Below are positions 1 through 11,851 of a stretch of DNA of 64,000 nucleotides, in pieces. The DNA comes from Vicia villosa (lineage: Eukaryota; Streptophyta; Magnoliopsida; Fabales; Fabaceae). The DNA is taken from the NCBI RefSeq assembly GCF_029867415.1, contig NC_081182.1, positions 46,260,317 through 46,324,316 on the forward strand, read 5' to 3'. Position numbers and translations under genes: made by a program. Positions within the stretch are counted from its first letter, which is position 1. Each line of letters opens with the position of its first letter. The notes below the pieces were generated by a model. That model saw nothing but the letters and a program-made list of their open reading frames with translations, was not told the origin of the DNA and made no database searches.

Positions 1-138
1 TCCTAACTAAGACACCTTCATTTTGACATAATTTTGTCCATATATGCATCTTTATATTGCAATATGGATATACACTTCCGTATTCATCTTAGGCATTAAA
101 TTTTGACATATTTTTATAAATGCGCCGATGTAATAGGC

Positions 139-333
139 CATGGGGAGCATATCAAGTGAAAACATTTTATAATGAGAGATGAGAGGAATAAATATCAACC
201 ATTGGATTCATCAAGAGAGAGAAATTAATAGCCACATTAATGTATTAACATTCTCTCTCTTGATGAATTCAATGGTTAATATTTATTCCTCTCATCTCTC
301 ATTATAAAATACTCTCACTTGATATGCCCCCAT
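139..333. mobile_element. Hairpin MITE (fold-back element)
   Basis: The left arm (about 139-223) and right arm (about 251-333) are near-perfect reverse complements separated by about 27 bp. Arm ends read ATGGGGAGCATATCAAG and the complement of GATATGCCCCCAT. There is no coding capacity. A TA microsatellite starts just after the right end, which suggests a TA-rich target. The fold-back structure is seen directly; assignment to a superfamily is not possible from this copy. Confidence 0.7.
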
Positions 334-342
334 AGACCATGT

Positions 343-347
<5 letters not shown>

Positions 348-430
<83 letters not shown>
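348..430. repeat. (TA)n microsatellite
   Basis: Uninterrupted TA dinucleotide tract between two hairpin elements. Open reading frames across it encode only alternating Tyr-Ile and are not genes. Confidence 0.95.
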
Positions 431-810
<380 letters not shown>

Positions 811-939
811 AATTAAACCATACACGTGTCTAATAAGATGAAGATGTCATATATAAATGAATCATTCCTGAATTCATAATACAATCAAAATAAATTGTGA
901 ACGATAATATTATCTATAATACAAATATTAATATGTCAG

Positions 940-1340
940 ACTCCCTTGTTTCTTTGTTGCCTCCTGTACTGTAATGACGTCCGTGCCTTAGTAAAAATGA
1001 CATCTACAATGACTCTCCCATAAGTCCTTTATGAAAATTCTCTGTCTATATCTCGCCCGCACAAGATCCATAATTCGAAGACATGTAGGTAACAAATCAA
1101 CGACATAATCTGTCATAACTTACTTCTCCTCTAATATCTCCTGATGAGCTAGCCTAAGTGAATATATCTATGCATCTAGTGTCATATAAGAATGTGACAT
1201 TTGTAATACATCTAAACGTATTCGTATGCACAACTTCATTTGCTAGGAGCTACGATACCCCGTGCTTCATTCGATACTAGATAATTAAGAAACTAGTATA
1301 TATATCTACATCTATGTGAGCCATAGTGGAAGGAGCATGA
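940..1340 (-). pseudogene. Decayed plant-mobile-domain (MAIN-like) relic
   Basis: No open frame survives. At nucleotide level the stretch lines up with the 3' part of the better preserved PMD pseudogene at 8.4-11.1 kb. Shared blocks include the GACAT.T.GGTA..A.ATCA...CATA region (about 1079-1110 here, 8605-8630 there) and the CTCCTGATGAG..AGCCTAAGTG region (about 1137-1161). The alignment was made by eye and is patchy, so this is a probable rather than certain relic. Confidence 0.4.
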
Positions 1341-1714
1341 CAAAGATCTCTCTTGGAACAACATGCAATATTCGAACCAGCCAATAATTCATCCAGAAAT
1401 ACATTTTCGTATTCCAAATGTGGTTTTAGTTTTTCACAAGGGTGTGGAAAAAGTAACCCGTCGATGCATATGATTGAAGCCCAACAGCATTTTTTATCAC
1501 CGACCAGCCCAGCCCCAAAAAAAAAACCATTCGAAATTCACTCAATCGTCATCCGCAATTCCAAGCATTGGGGATTCTCTTCTTTCTTCTAACCGGAACC
1601 CCTTCCCTCTCTGATCCAAAGAGAGTTGCGAATTAAATGAACTAACAAAGAAACCATAGATTAACCCCTTCCCTATCTGAATCGTCTCATAAATCTCCAT
1701 CGCTGAATAAGAGA
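1341..1714 (+). other. Upstream region and leader of the first AAA-ATPase gene
   Basis: No coding region is supported here. A 79-codon open frame at 1353-1592 has no recognisable motif and is probably chance. I see no convincing TATA box. The 5' untranslated region presumably lies within the last 200 bases before the ATG at 1715. Confidence 0.3.
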
Positions 1715-4700
1715 ATGAAGGGTTCATCAGAACGAAAGTACATGCAAGAGTTTCTCCTATACGCCGCAAGCGCCGCGTTGAGTTGTTTGGTAATATTCAC
1801 AGGTCTCCATTACTTAGACCCCAACCGTGAATCTTCCAAGAAAGCTCTCGAACACAAGAAAGCCATTGCGAGACGTCTAGGTCGTCCCCTCATTCACACA
1901 GATCAATATGAGGTACCAAAATGCGCACTTCTTTGATGGATTAGGGTTTCTTGTTCTTGTTGTTGTTAGGGTAATAGATTTCTATTGTGTACAGGATATA
2001 ATAGCAGGCGATGTTATAAATCCTGACCACATTGATGTAGAGTTTGACTCCATTGGGGGACTGGAATCTATTAAAGAAACTTTGTTTGAGCTTGTTATTC
2101 TACCCTTAAAACGCCCTGAGTTGTTTTCGCATGGCAAGCTCCTTGGACCATTAAAGGGGGTTCTGTTGTATGGACCTCCCGGCACTGGGAAAACCATGCT
2201 TGCCAAAGCTATTGCCAGGGAGTCCGGAGCGGTTTTTATTAATGTGAGGATATCCAACCTCATGAGCAAATGGTTCGGAGATGCCTCAAAGCTTGGTAAG
2301 TTTGTTGGATTATTGTGAATTGTTCTTTAGTTCTTTAATGCACCATGAAATGGTAGTATGCAAAATAACATCCCTAAAATTTATGATGCTTTCTCTGCGT
2401 CGGTCTAAAAGCATTGCATTCCTTCTGGTGTAACCAAAACCTATAATTCATTCTGCATTGGTAAGATATGATTAGATCAGCTCCAACACAGTTGTTATTA
2501 TTTTGTTTAAAAGGAAATTTTAGTTTAGCACAAACTATACTGCTGTAGTCTTGAGTTTAAAATGTAGGAGAACCAAATTTCCCTTGAAATTTGTTTACTG
2601 AATTACCTTGAATGGACAGCGTGATGCAATGTTTGGAACTCTAGAAAAGAATTGAGACGATAGACCACTTTATTGAAGAATTAGAATAGGAGAGAAAACT
2701 CTCCTCTGAGTCTTATCGACTACGAACGACAGAGCCAATGCTTTATTTAGTAATTACATTAACTTACCAACAAATCAGAATTATTTTCCTCTCCCCTTGT
2801 GTCCTAATTATACATCCTAACTCCTTTAGCTTACCAATAAACCTATTTAATCCTAATTAGTAATTACTCTAACTTCTTTTTTTTCTATATCTTCACAAAA
2901 TCAACCTTGGCCTTAAGATTGTAATATAAAAGCTTTAACATAACAAGCACTTTTGTCCTGAACCTGTAACCTATTGCCATAAGAAAATAAGAGAATGGCC
3001 ACATCTGTTCCATTTGCTTGGACCGATCCAATATGTCCTAAAACAAAGGTTAGTTGATAGGACCTTCCCTCTTCTCCTTGTTCACCAATCTTGTTACTAT
3101 GACTTATTTTGACTTGGTCCATTAGGTAAAAGAAACTGATCCATTGTATAGAAACCCCGCTCTCGTTCCATGTAGTTGTTCTTCATCAAAATCAAATATT
3201 TCCTTTAAGAGATATGCTTTACTGTTACTGGCAGGCACCCATGGGCCATGTTAGCTGTTGGAAGTGGTCCGGTAACTGCCAGGGTCCAATGGGTTACATG
3301 TGACATGGTGTAAGTTGGATTTTCATGACTGCCATGCATAACAGTTCCCAAGACAGCAAAAAACTGCTTTGCATAATATGCCATTGTGGGGGGCTTCATC
3401 TCTATGCTTGATCACCCTATTACTGAGACACAGCAACAAAATGGAAAATATAAGCCAGCATTCTTAATACATTGTCTAGGGTGGAACTACAAATATTTAT
3501 GCAGAAAATCGCCAATACGAGTACTTATATCGTACATGCAAGATTGTTCTGATCATGTATTATGATAGTACGTAGGGCAATTAGCCTCTAAAGAGAATGA
3601 AGATATTTGAAGAAGTAATAGTAGGTTAAAACCTTATATTATATTAGTATCCCTTAATTTGAAGATAAGTGATCTTGGACCAAATTTTTTTTGCCATGTT
3701 TTATTAGTCGAAAAAGTGTTAACTTTCTTTGATGTGGTTGTTGAAAATAGTCTTTGTCGTCAATGTCATGTAGTTGGCTAGTTGTTGTACCCGTCTTTTG
3801 TTTCAATGTATAAGTATCAAGCCACTTCTTTCTATAAGGTTGCAAATCCTATATTGAAGTGTTTATCTGACAGATATTCTGTGTCAATTTCAACATGATG
3901 AATCTTATTGACTTCTTGCTTCTATGAATGAACTTTTAAGAACATCTAAAAAAATGATGATACTTCGTGTAATCTTCTGAGTTTTCAATCTCTAGTGAAT
4001 TTGCAATGTATTATTAATGTTCATCAATGTTGTGAAATAGCCGCAATGGCGTAGCGGAATTTGGATTGGACAAACCACTATTGTTCTGCAATATGCTATT
4101 TAGTACAAAATATTGTCAAATAGTTGTAGTGGTGCTATATCACTATTGCATTGCAGAATTTTAGCAATCCGCTGTTGAAACAACTGATGCTTATAAAGTT
4201 ATCCCCAAAATCATGCATATGTTTAAAAGATTCACAGCAATTTTTAATTTTTAATGTCATACTACAAATCTATATTTCAGTATTAGCCTTGTTTTAATTC
4301 TTTGACCAATATTGCAGGTATATTGTTCCATATTTATGAGTTTATTTTCTTGTATTTTTGTGTTGTATTGTATGCATGTCCCATGCCAATATTATTATTA
4401 TTAACTTTTTCTGCTATAAAACCGGCTACTTTTTGTTTGATGTGCTTCAAAGTTATACTGCGGAGTGTGGATGTTATTTTAAATTAACATATCCATACTA
4501 TTGAGTGCTTTTAAACCATTGTCTCAGTTTGTTTGATGGATAAGGCCATCTGGTCATCTAATGGCAGCTTGCTGTTCTCAGATTGATGATAGTGACCTTG
4601 TATTGGGAAAATGAGTTTATTGCACGAGGGTCCCTTCAAAATAGCAGGGAAACTTTTTAGCTGCTAAGAAGTGAAATCAGTCAGTAATACACTATTTTCT

Positions 4701-6374
4701 GAAAGAAGTGATTATGAGAAGTGGTTTCAAGTAAGGTTAAAATGGTACAATTAATTCCAGTTATAGAATGAGTATAAGGGTTTTCATCCTTCTGTATTCC
4801 TCGTTGAGGAGTGTATCTGTAAAGTGCTGGCCACCCCCTGTTGATTCACTAATTGTTATAAATTAGCAAAATCTGTGAGGCTTGAAGTTGTTCTTCCGCT
4901 CATAGGCGAAATTCTTCATTAGGATATTTAATGAGGGCATCTTGGCTTATGTAACTATACTTCATTTAGAATTGTTTCTAACTTTTTATGCAATCGATTT
5001 GCTTTATGTTTGTTGTTTTAAATGCGGTTCTTTGTTTTGGTCTATCATTAATAAGTTGCTGTTCTTCTGCAGTGGTTGCTGTATTTAGTTTGGCTTATAA
5101 GCTTCAGCCTGCCATCATATTCATTGATGAAGTAGACAGTTTTTTGGGTCAGCGTCGTCAATCAGATCACGAGGCTTTGTTAAACATGAAAACTGAGTTC
5201 ATGGCTCTATGGGATGGATTCACTACCAACCGTAAGTTTTATAGCAGTTGTCTTGTAGTTTTTGTTTAATGTATAAACTTTCTTTACAACTGACAATTTT
5301 GATGCAGATTTTGTTAATAATGACATCTACTTAATATTTTTTTTCTGTTGTTTTTTCTATAGAGAATGCCCGAATTATGGTACTTGCGGCAACTAATCGT
5401 CCTTCGGAACTTGATGAAGCAATACTTCGGCGCTTTCCTCAATCCTTTGAAATTGGACTTCCTGACCAGAAGGAAAGGGCTGATATATTGAAAATCATCT
5501 TAAAGGGTGAGAGGATTGAAGATAACATAGACCTCGATTATATAGCTAGCTTATGCGAGGGTTACACTGGTTCAGATCTATTTGATCTTTGTCAGAAGGC
5601 CGCCTATTTTCCTATTAGAGAACTCCTGGAATATGAGAAGAAAGGGAAACAATCTCCTGTGAGTATATCTGTCAATCTCTTTCACTCTCTTCTATGCTAT
5701 AGTTTTGCATTCTCAATAATATGCTGTTCTCTTTCACGCTCTTCTCTGCTATAATTTTACATTCTCAAAATAGTGAATATGTTTTGTACGGGCTACCTCG
5801 GCTGGAAAGCGTTTCAATTTCTGCTATGTGAAGAGAGAAAAATAAGTCAATTTGAGTGTGTCTGTTTTATTTGAAGATGAAACTAAACTACTCTCCACCC
5901 AAATAACATGTATGTTATAAATGACTAGTCACTGATTGCAATTACTTTAATGTTAGAGATCAGTTGCCGCAAGTACCATAATTCGGGCATTCTCTATAGA
6001 AAAAACAACAGAAAAAACAAGAGCTGGAGATCTACTTAATATTTTTTTTTCTGTTGTTTCTTGTTTATTCTTGTTAACTAATTGGCCTTCTCAGTGCCTT
6101 TTTCATATCATTAGTCCTGGAGATGAAAATTACTGAGCAGTTTTTTTCCTTCGTGTTTTAGGCACCTAGACGATTGTCACAGGTAGATTTGGAAAAGGCC
6201 CTCTCCACTACCCGGACGATGGTTGCTGCAAACGAATACGATGGATTGAACCAACAGTCATCATCAAGACGGACATTTCCTGTTGATTCAGGTGATTATC
6301 AAGCTGCAATCAATGAATTATATAAAGTTATAATTTCTCGTATGATTAGCCAACCAGATTCCCAGGATCCTTAA
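1715..6374 (+). CDS. MSP1: Msp1/ATAD1-type AAA-ATPase, copy 1
   Basis: Five exons, read as 1715-1912, 1995-2295, 5073-5231, 5363-5658 and 6162-6374. All junctions are GT-AG and the frame is kept, giving 388 residues. A hydrophobic N-terminal helix (about residues 13-33) followed by LDPNRES resembles the membrane anchor of plant Msp1/ATAD1 homologues. Walker A GPPGTGKT lies at 126-133, the pore-loop motif SKWFGDA at 157-163, Walker B IIFIDE at 181-186, sensor-1 Asn at 231, and the arginine-finger pair at 242-243. By family knowledge such proteins sit in the outer membranes of mitochondria and peroxisomes and pull out mistargeted tail-anchored proteins. Intron 2 (2,777 bp) holds retroelement debris. 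Intron 4 holds an inverted copy of the intron 3/exon 4 boundary. A paralogue with the same exon plan lies at 19865-26391. No inactivating change is seen. Expression cannot be judged. Confidence 0.9.
2640..3420. mobile_element. Retroelement-derived debris in intron 2 of AAA copy 1
   Basis: A non-coding stretch that lines up with 23815-24760 in intron 2 of the paralogue. Shared blocks include GTGTCCTAATTAT, ACCAATAAACCTA, TTCCATTTGCTTGG and TTTTCATGACTGCCATGCAT. In the paralogue the block lies directly 3' of a copia pol fragment, so it is probably the 3' non-coding end of the same old insertion, with the coding part deleted here. Confidence 0.45.
4025..4190. repeat. AT-rich foldback-like repeat (possible hAT MITE remnant)
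   Basis: Within intron 2. It begins with AATAGCCGCAATGGCGTAGCGG and ends with a partly complementary ATCCGCTGTT. The arms pair poorly and no target duplication is visible. The rest of the intron (3421-5072) shows nothing I can name. Confidence 0.25.
5676..5775 (+). repeat. Short tandem duplication in intron 4 of AAA copy 1
   Basis: Two adjacent units of about 52 bp, each with CTCTTTCAC.CTCTTCT.TGCTAT followed by a CATTCTCAA block, at the start of intron 4. The paralogue's intron 4 is only 98 bp and lacks this. Confidence 0.6.
5963..6060 (-). repeat. Inverted copy of the intron 3/exon 4 junction
   Basis: Positions 5963-6015 are the exact reverse complement of 5341-5393, including the AG acceptor of intron 3 and the first 31 bases of exon 4. 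They are followed at about 6029 by a direct copy of the adjacent intron 3 sequence (TCTACTTAATATT then a T run and CTGTTGTTT). This looks like a template-switch or repair scar. It lies in intron 4, so the coding sequence is unaffected. Confidence 0.85.
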
Positions 6375-7333
6375 AATTTTGAATTTCTCTTTTGAGCATT
6401 CTTCTACAGCTCTATTAAGTTATAATTACTACAGACGTAGCTTACTTAGTTATACTAGTTCTAGATAATGTATTATTTATAATATGATATACAATTTTTA
6501 TTTTAGTGCCAAGATTGGCTATTGCATATTGCATTTTGTTATGTGTGGTTCCATTTATATTTTTGCTGTTACACCGAACTTGTAATATTGTATCACTCAA
6601 GGTCAAGGATAGAGCTGAATCAGACATTCCATTTTGCTCTGTTAAAGATTTGTGATGGAGAAAAAAAAAACTATAATCTGGAAATAATTTTAAAGAACAC
6701 TTACTTTCGGTCCTTGTTGGTGCGCTTCATTTCAAAGAACACTTAATTTGAATACTACCCAAAGTTCATCTCCATTGCTGTATTATATGATTTAATCCTT
6801 GAGTGATATAATTGGATCTAACACTGAAATGTCCAATAACTTTAACAGAGTAGCTAAGATTCACCAAGACAATGCAGTTATCAAGTTGCCAACATTCATC
6901 AATGATTGAGATGTGGGGGAAATAACTGGCGTTGGAGTGGGTGTGTCATGGTCACTCCCTTCACTCTTTATGTTTGGGTAATTTGAGTTTTTTGCACACA
7001 TATTGTATTAAACAATTGTATAATTGATGTGTACATAAATGTATACAAGTACCGATACTTTTATCTGAAATTATTTCGTGAATTCTAGTTTTTCAATATA
7101 AAGGTAAGAAGAAATCTTAATTACAACTATGAGTAAGATTGGAAAATAATGATGAGTTATAGTGTTTTTAAAACATGAGGACCAATCCCACCGTTTACTA
7201 GCGAGGATCCCGTTTAAAGCCAGAGTTCTGCTCTGAATGGACTGACCTAACACAAGGATTGTTAACACTTAGTAGGATTCGAATTTAGGACTTTGAGAGG
7301 AGCACACTCTAAAGATTCAAGCCTCCATCACTA
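6375..7333. other. 3' flank of AAA copy 1, no gene seen
   Basis: AT-rich sequence. The first 200-300 bases probably include the 3' untranslated region. I see no ORF with a recognisable motif and no clear transposon ends. Confidence 0.4.
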
Positions 7334-7525
7334 GACTAATTTTTGGGGGTTAAAAAACATCAATTATTTTAAAATTAAATTTAAATATTAAAACTACATG
7401 AACATTTAAATAAAATAAAATGGGTATAAATTGACTAACTTTTGGGGGTTAAAAAACATCAATTATTTTAAAATTATATTTAAATATTAAAACTACAGGA
7501 ACATTTAAATAAAATGGGTATAAAT
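7334..7525 (+). repeat. 99-bp tandem duplication
   Basis: GACTAA.TTTTGGGGGTTAAA starts at 7334 and again at 7433. The units differ by a few bases and a 5-bp indel. Non-coding. A second, shorter tandem duplication (TACAATCTCTTTGCTAATGG, period 34) lies at 7665-7726. Confidence 0.85.
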
Positions 7526-7744
7526 TGTCTTGTAACTTGTAAGCATGGAATTCTCTAACTTGTTTGTCAATAGAATTTAATGACAAAATATTAGTATTTA
7601 TTAGTGCATAATTTAACTTGTTTTCCATGGTTCCTCTTCCACATTCTCTATTCTCTTTCTTATCTACAATCTCTTTGCTAATGGGTTGTTAACCAGCTTA
7701 CAATCTCTTTGCTAATGGGTTGTTAAGGAGAAGAATAAAGAAGA

Positions 7745-7965
7745 GCAATTTCTCATTGGCAATATGGGGGGCGTCTATGCAAATTTGAAAATACTTTTCG
7801 GTGAATTCAGAGATACGTCTTCGGACGCACCCATGTATTTCCAAACTAAACTTTTGCAAAAAAAAATGAGATTTGGTGCGTTTAGGGATGTATCATTAAA
7901 TTTTTTTAGAATTTTGCCAAAGACCTTGAGGGAAATATAAAGGTGCAAAGAAAAATTGTCTAAAC
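7745..7965. mobile_element. Short non-autonomous member of the PMD-transposon family
   Basis: The left end CAATTTCTCATTGGCAATATGG resembles the complement of the right end (CAATTTTTCTTTGCACC). The left end also resembles the left end of the larger element that starts near 8022. It contains one GATACGTCTTCGGA palindrome half. Ends are approximate and no clear target duplication was found. Confidence 0.4.
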
Positions 7966-8372
7966 AAATAATAGATATGGGCAATTGAAATAGATTACAT
8001 AATTAAATTTCGCAAAGGCATCAACATTGAGGAAATTTCTCATTTGACCCATATAGGATAAAAAACATATTTGAAAACTCCGAAATATCTTTTGAATATA
8101 CATATCCGAAGGCACATTTTTCACATTTTAAGATGTTTCAAATATTTTCTAAATAAAAATGTTTCAGATATGTATATCCGAAAACACCCTAAACCAGTTT
8201 CGGATATGTACATGCGAAATGTGCTTTGTGTTTTTTTTTTTGAAAAAAAACTACAAAATTACATTGTTATAATCGTAATAACTAAATTTAATACCTTTTT
8301 ATCCGAAAAAATGTAATGGAAATAAAAAGTACGTAGACTAAAATAAAATATCAAAATATAGTAATCGTTATT

Positions 8373-11103
8373 CTAATAAGTACAAAATGTAGAAATATTA
8401 CAACACCAAAAACAAGTCATAAAATATAGGCTACTACTACTGAGTATGCCTAATCCTAACCCCTGCAACCTCCACTGCCTCCTATACATCGTCGCACTAG
8501 ACGTCTCACTGATCATCCTCTGCACTATGGCAACCGCCTCTGCACCGCTCTCCTGAATGATCCCTCTGTCCAATGCCTCATGTTCAATCAATTGTATTCG
8601 CTGACATATCGGTAGGAGATCAGTGGCATAGTCATCCTCGGCCTGCTGATTCTCCAAGAGCTCCTTATGAGATGTCCTAGGTGAACGCCCTGGAGCATCA
8701 AATGTCATGATAGGATATTCCACTTGATAAAACCATGTCACATATCCATCTACACAATGACAACTCTGGAGATACTCCTCTAGCATCAAATGATGCTCCC
8801 AATCCTGAAAGATGGCAGTGAGATCTCAACGGGTAATAGTGTCGGGAGCACCCACAAATGGAGACCAATGTATTATCCGTACGCGTCCAAACTGTCTGAT
8901 GCACCGCTCCGACAAATATTCGACCATGGTGTTGGTCCCACATGCCAACCATCCAGAATATAACGACATGTGATCGAAGGGGACAACCTCCTAATAATCA
9001 CGGAAAGGCGTTCAGTTATGTCATAGTGAGCAGTACAATCGAGGTATACCTGATATGATCCCACTTTCTGATTCCCCTTTTGGAGGACGTATCGTGCAAC
9101 CCTAGGCATGGCGTCAGTGTACAGCGGAACATAATCATAGGCATGAATGTAGTGGAAGTAAGAGATGATACAACTCTGAAACACAATTATGAAAATATTT
9201 TAGTACAATTTAACAAATAACATATTAAAATGTTATATAATTAAAAAGAAAAGTACCGTCAGGAGTGTGCAAGAGTCAGTCAACTGTCTAGTCCTCCAGT
9301 TGCATGCTTCATTCAACTTCTAGTATAGGTATACCATAATGACGGCTAGGGGTGTACATGGGTTGGGTCAACCCACAAAATCCGGTCAAACCCACCAAAA
9401 AAAATCCACAAAAGTGGGTTGGGTCGGGTAATTGGGTGGATATGGGTTTCAAAACTAAAAAACCCATTTAAAAAATTGGATTTCGGGTAAAACCCAACCC
9501 AAACTCAAAAGACCCATTGACCCACTAATCAAATATTTATTATTACAATTTTAATAATTTTGATGAATATTAACTTAGAAATTGTAATTTTAGTCTCTAA
9601 ACATTTACTATTTTAATGAACCATGACACTAACTAATTTTGAATGTTTCATTTTTTGGATATTTTAATGCTAATACAATTTTATCTCATGCAACTTGAAT
9701 TTGTTGCTAGTATTTTATAATAATTTTTATTAGTTGATATTATTATTTATTATTATGGAATGCTAAAAGATAGTGAAAATAAATTATCTAATTTTTTTAA
9801 GAAGATACAAATTTTGAGTAATTTTTATGAAAAAAAATATGATAACTCATCATTTAGTTCTTTAATGTTAATAAACAAAAAAAATTATTTGGACAACCCA
9901 CTATCCAACCCAACCCAACCCGAAAAATAGTGGATTTGCCCAAACCGGCCCATTAATGTAACTGGTGGTTAATTTACATCACCCAAACCGGAGTGTCTAA
10001 TATGGGTTGGACATTGGGTTTGGCCAAACCCAATCCAAACCGGCCCATGTACACCCCTAATGACGGCCCCCAGTTCCACTTGTAAACTGTACTCAAATCC
10101 ATAACGTACCGGAGGTATGTCACGTCCATGTAGGTTGCACTTTTGTCCACAAAGAGGAACTTGCCAACCAAGAACATGAACCAACACCGCAAAGCACAAG
10201 CTCGGTGGTACTCAACAAAAACCACATCCCCTTCATCTTCGGCCTCAGGTGCCGCCACCAAGTGGTTCTCATAAAGCTCGTTCATGCTGGAGAACCGAAC
10301 ATGCGCCATATTCGTTGTTTTGCACTCATAATCGGCCATATATGCGTCCATACCAAAATAAACCACCATCCACTCGATGACCTCAACCCTCTGTATCCAA
10401 AAATGATCCAATAACCTCCCTCAGATAGGCAGGTGGAGTAGACAGACAACGTCATAGAGGTTGATCATCAACTCCCCAACAGGAAAGTGGAAAGATGACG
10501 TCTCTTTGTGCCACCTCTCGACAAATGTCCCCCTGCATGTCGTGGCTTATGGTAACATATCTGGTACATCATTAAACCGCTGAGCTTGTAGTTTAAAGAG
10601 ATCAAATATTTTTCGCGAATGATTCACGGATTTTATGGGCATTCATTCTTGTCACAAAAAAAATGTTAGTTGTTATTGGAACCTTAATAAACTGTTTAAA
10701 TTAAAAAGTGCAATAAAAAAACAACCTCGCCATCCCAAATATGTCGAACAACATGGTCGTGATAGTATATAAAGACGGACGTGTCTCAAGGCCCTCCTAG
10801 GTAGCTGCCCTCCTATGCATCATGAACATCATTCTGAGCATCCTCGTCGTGCTCAGGGTGAACCTCCTCTTAAAGTACCTCACTGTGCTCGGGTACCTTC
10901 TCCTGAGTAACCTCACGAGAGGAAGACGCCCGAGACAGGCGACTCCTCGGTGCATATGAGGATTATGTAGGCACCTCCTCCATGTGGATTCGACCCCGTC
11001 CCCGAGTCGGTCCTTGATGTGCGGCTCTCTCGCTCCGAGCCGAGGCTGTCGGGGTTGGCCTCCCCCCTCTTAGTCGATCGGTCAGTGCCTGGTTTTTAGC
11101 CAT
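8373..11103 (-). pseudogene. Plant mobile domain (MAIN-like) pseudogene
   Basis: Conserved PMD blocks appear in order on the minus strand. They are an N-terminal DRLRGGR region (from 11103), a GGP.DTSVF motif (about 10780), FVERWHKETSSFHFPVGE with the following LYDVVCLLHLP (about 10540-10430), the RCWFMFLVGKFLFVDKSAT and VTYLRYVMDLS block (10170-10080), NEACNWRTRQLTDSC (about 9310-9260) after a hAT insertion, YVPLYTDAMPRVARY (about 9140-9090), and the C-terminal WFYQVEYPIM region (about 8740). In-frame stops (TAG near 9322, a stop near 10800, others) and at least one frameshift make it non-functional. MAIN/MAIL proteins act in the nucleus in silencing and meristem maintenance; the transposon-borne versions have no established role. 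The hAT-like insertion at 9347-10059 came later. Confidence 0.7.
9347..10059. mobile_element. hAT-like non-autonomous transposon
   Basis: 713 bp with terminal inverted repeats TAGGGGTGTACATGGG (16 bp perfect, with similarity continuing inward). It is flanked by a perfect 8-bp target duplication ATGACGGC at 9339-9346 and 10060-10067. The 8-bp duplication and TAGGG ends fit the hAT superfamily. Sub-terminal regions are rich in ACCCAACCC/GGGTTGGGT repeats, and the middle is AT-rich with no transposase. It splits the PMD pseudogene. Confidence 0.9.
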
Positions 11104-11851
11104 TTTCCTGAAAAAATGCCACTGGTTAATAACATTTACAGTTAGAGTATGGAACAAATTTGAAAATAAAAAAAAAACAACTCAAAGCACATTTCGCAAA
11201 TGCATATCTGAAACTGGTAAGAGGGGATTTTGGATATGCACTTCTGAAATAACTTGCGAACAACCGTTTTTGATAAACTTCCATTTCTTGCCCTAACTCA
11301 TCCAAAATCCAATTTTTTTATATCTAAACACCAACATTGAACTATAATAAGATCAACCTACACATTGTCCTAAAATCTAACAACCATAAATTCTAACTTT
11401 GAGCTTGAGGTAAGAGTATTGAAAACTTACAAAGTGGTTGAGCTTTGAGTTGAAGTTGGAATGCTTAAATGGAGGTCGTGGACTGTGAATCTTCAATAGA
11501 ATTTTCGGTAAAATTTGATTTTTGTTGCTGTACGGAGTATTTGGTGTTTGAACAGAATGCAAAAAGTGAGGGTGTCTGTTTGCGTTTTTTGAAAAAAAAC
11601 ACAACTTATTTTGGATATGCATCTCCGAAGGCACCATTTTAAAAAAAAAAGTGACTTCGCATATGCATATCCGAAATCACTCTTTTTTGTGTGAAATATG
11701 GCAACTTCGGATGTGCATATGCGAAGTCACATTTTTTAAAAAAATTGTGTCTTCGAAGATGCATATCTAACATATATGGATATTTTAGAATTTTTATCAA
11801 GGGTCTGTGAAGAAACATATGAGTGCAATAAAAATTTTCCATTGACACTCA

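Larger units (their letters stand above)
8022..11851. mobile_element. DNA transposon carrying a PMD (MAIN-like) pseudogene
   Basis: Both ends have imperfect inverted similarity: AACATTGAGGAAATTTCTCA at the left, and the complement of TTTTCCATTGACA preceded by CATATGAGTGCAATAAAAA at the right. Inside each end lie several TTCGGATATGCATATCCGAA-like palindromes (8050-8215, 11180-11255, 11605-11770). Between them is the PMD pseudogene. PMD genes are known passengers of Mutator-like and other plant transposons. No transposase is recognisable here, and exact ends and target duplication could not be fixed. Confidence 0.5.

Noticed and set aside
1353..1592. 79-codon ORF upstream of the first AAA gene
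   Set aside because: No domain and it overlaps the presumed promoter/leader; likely chance.
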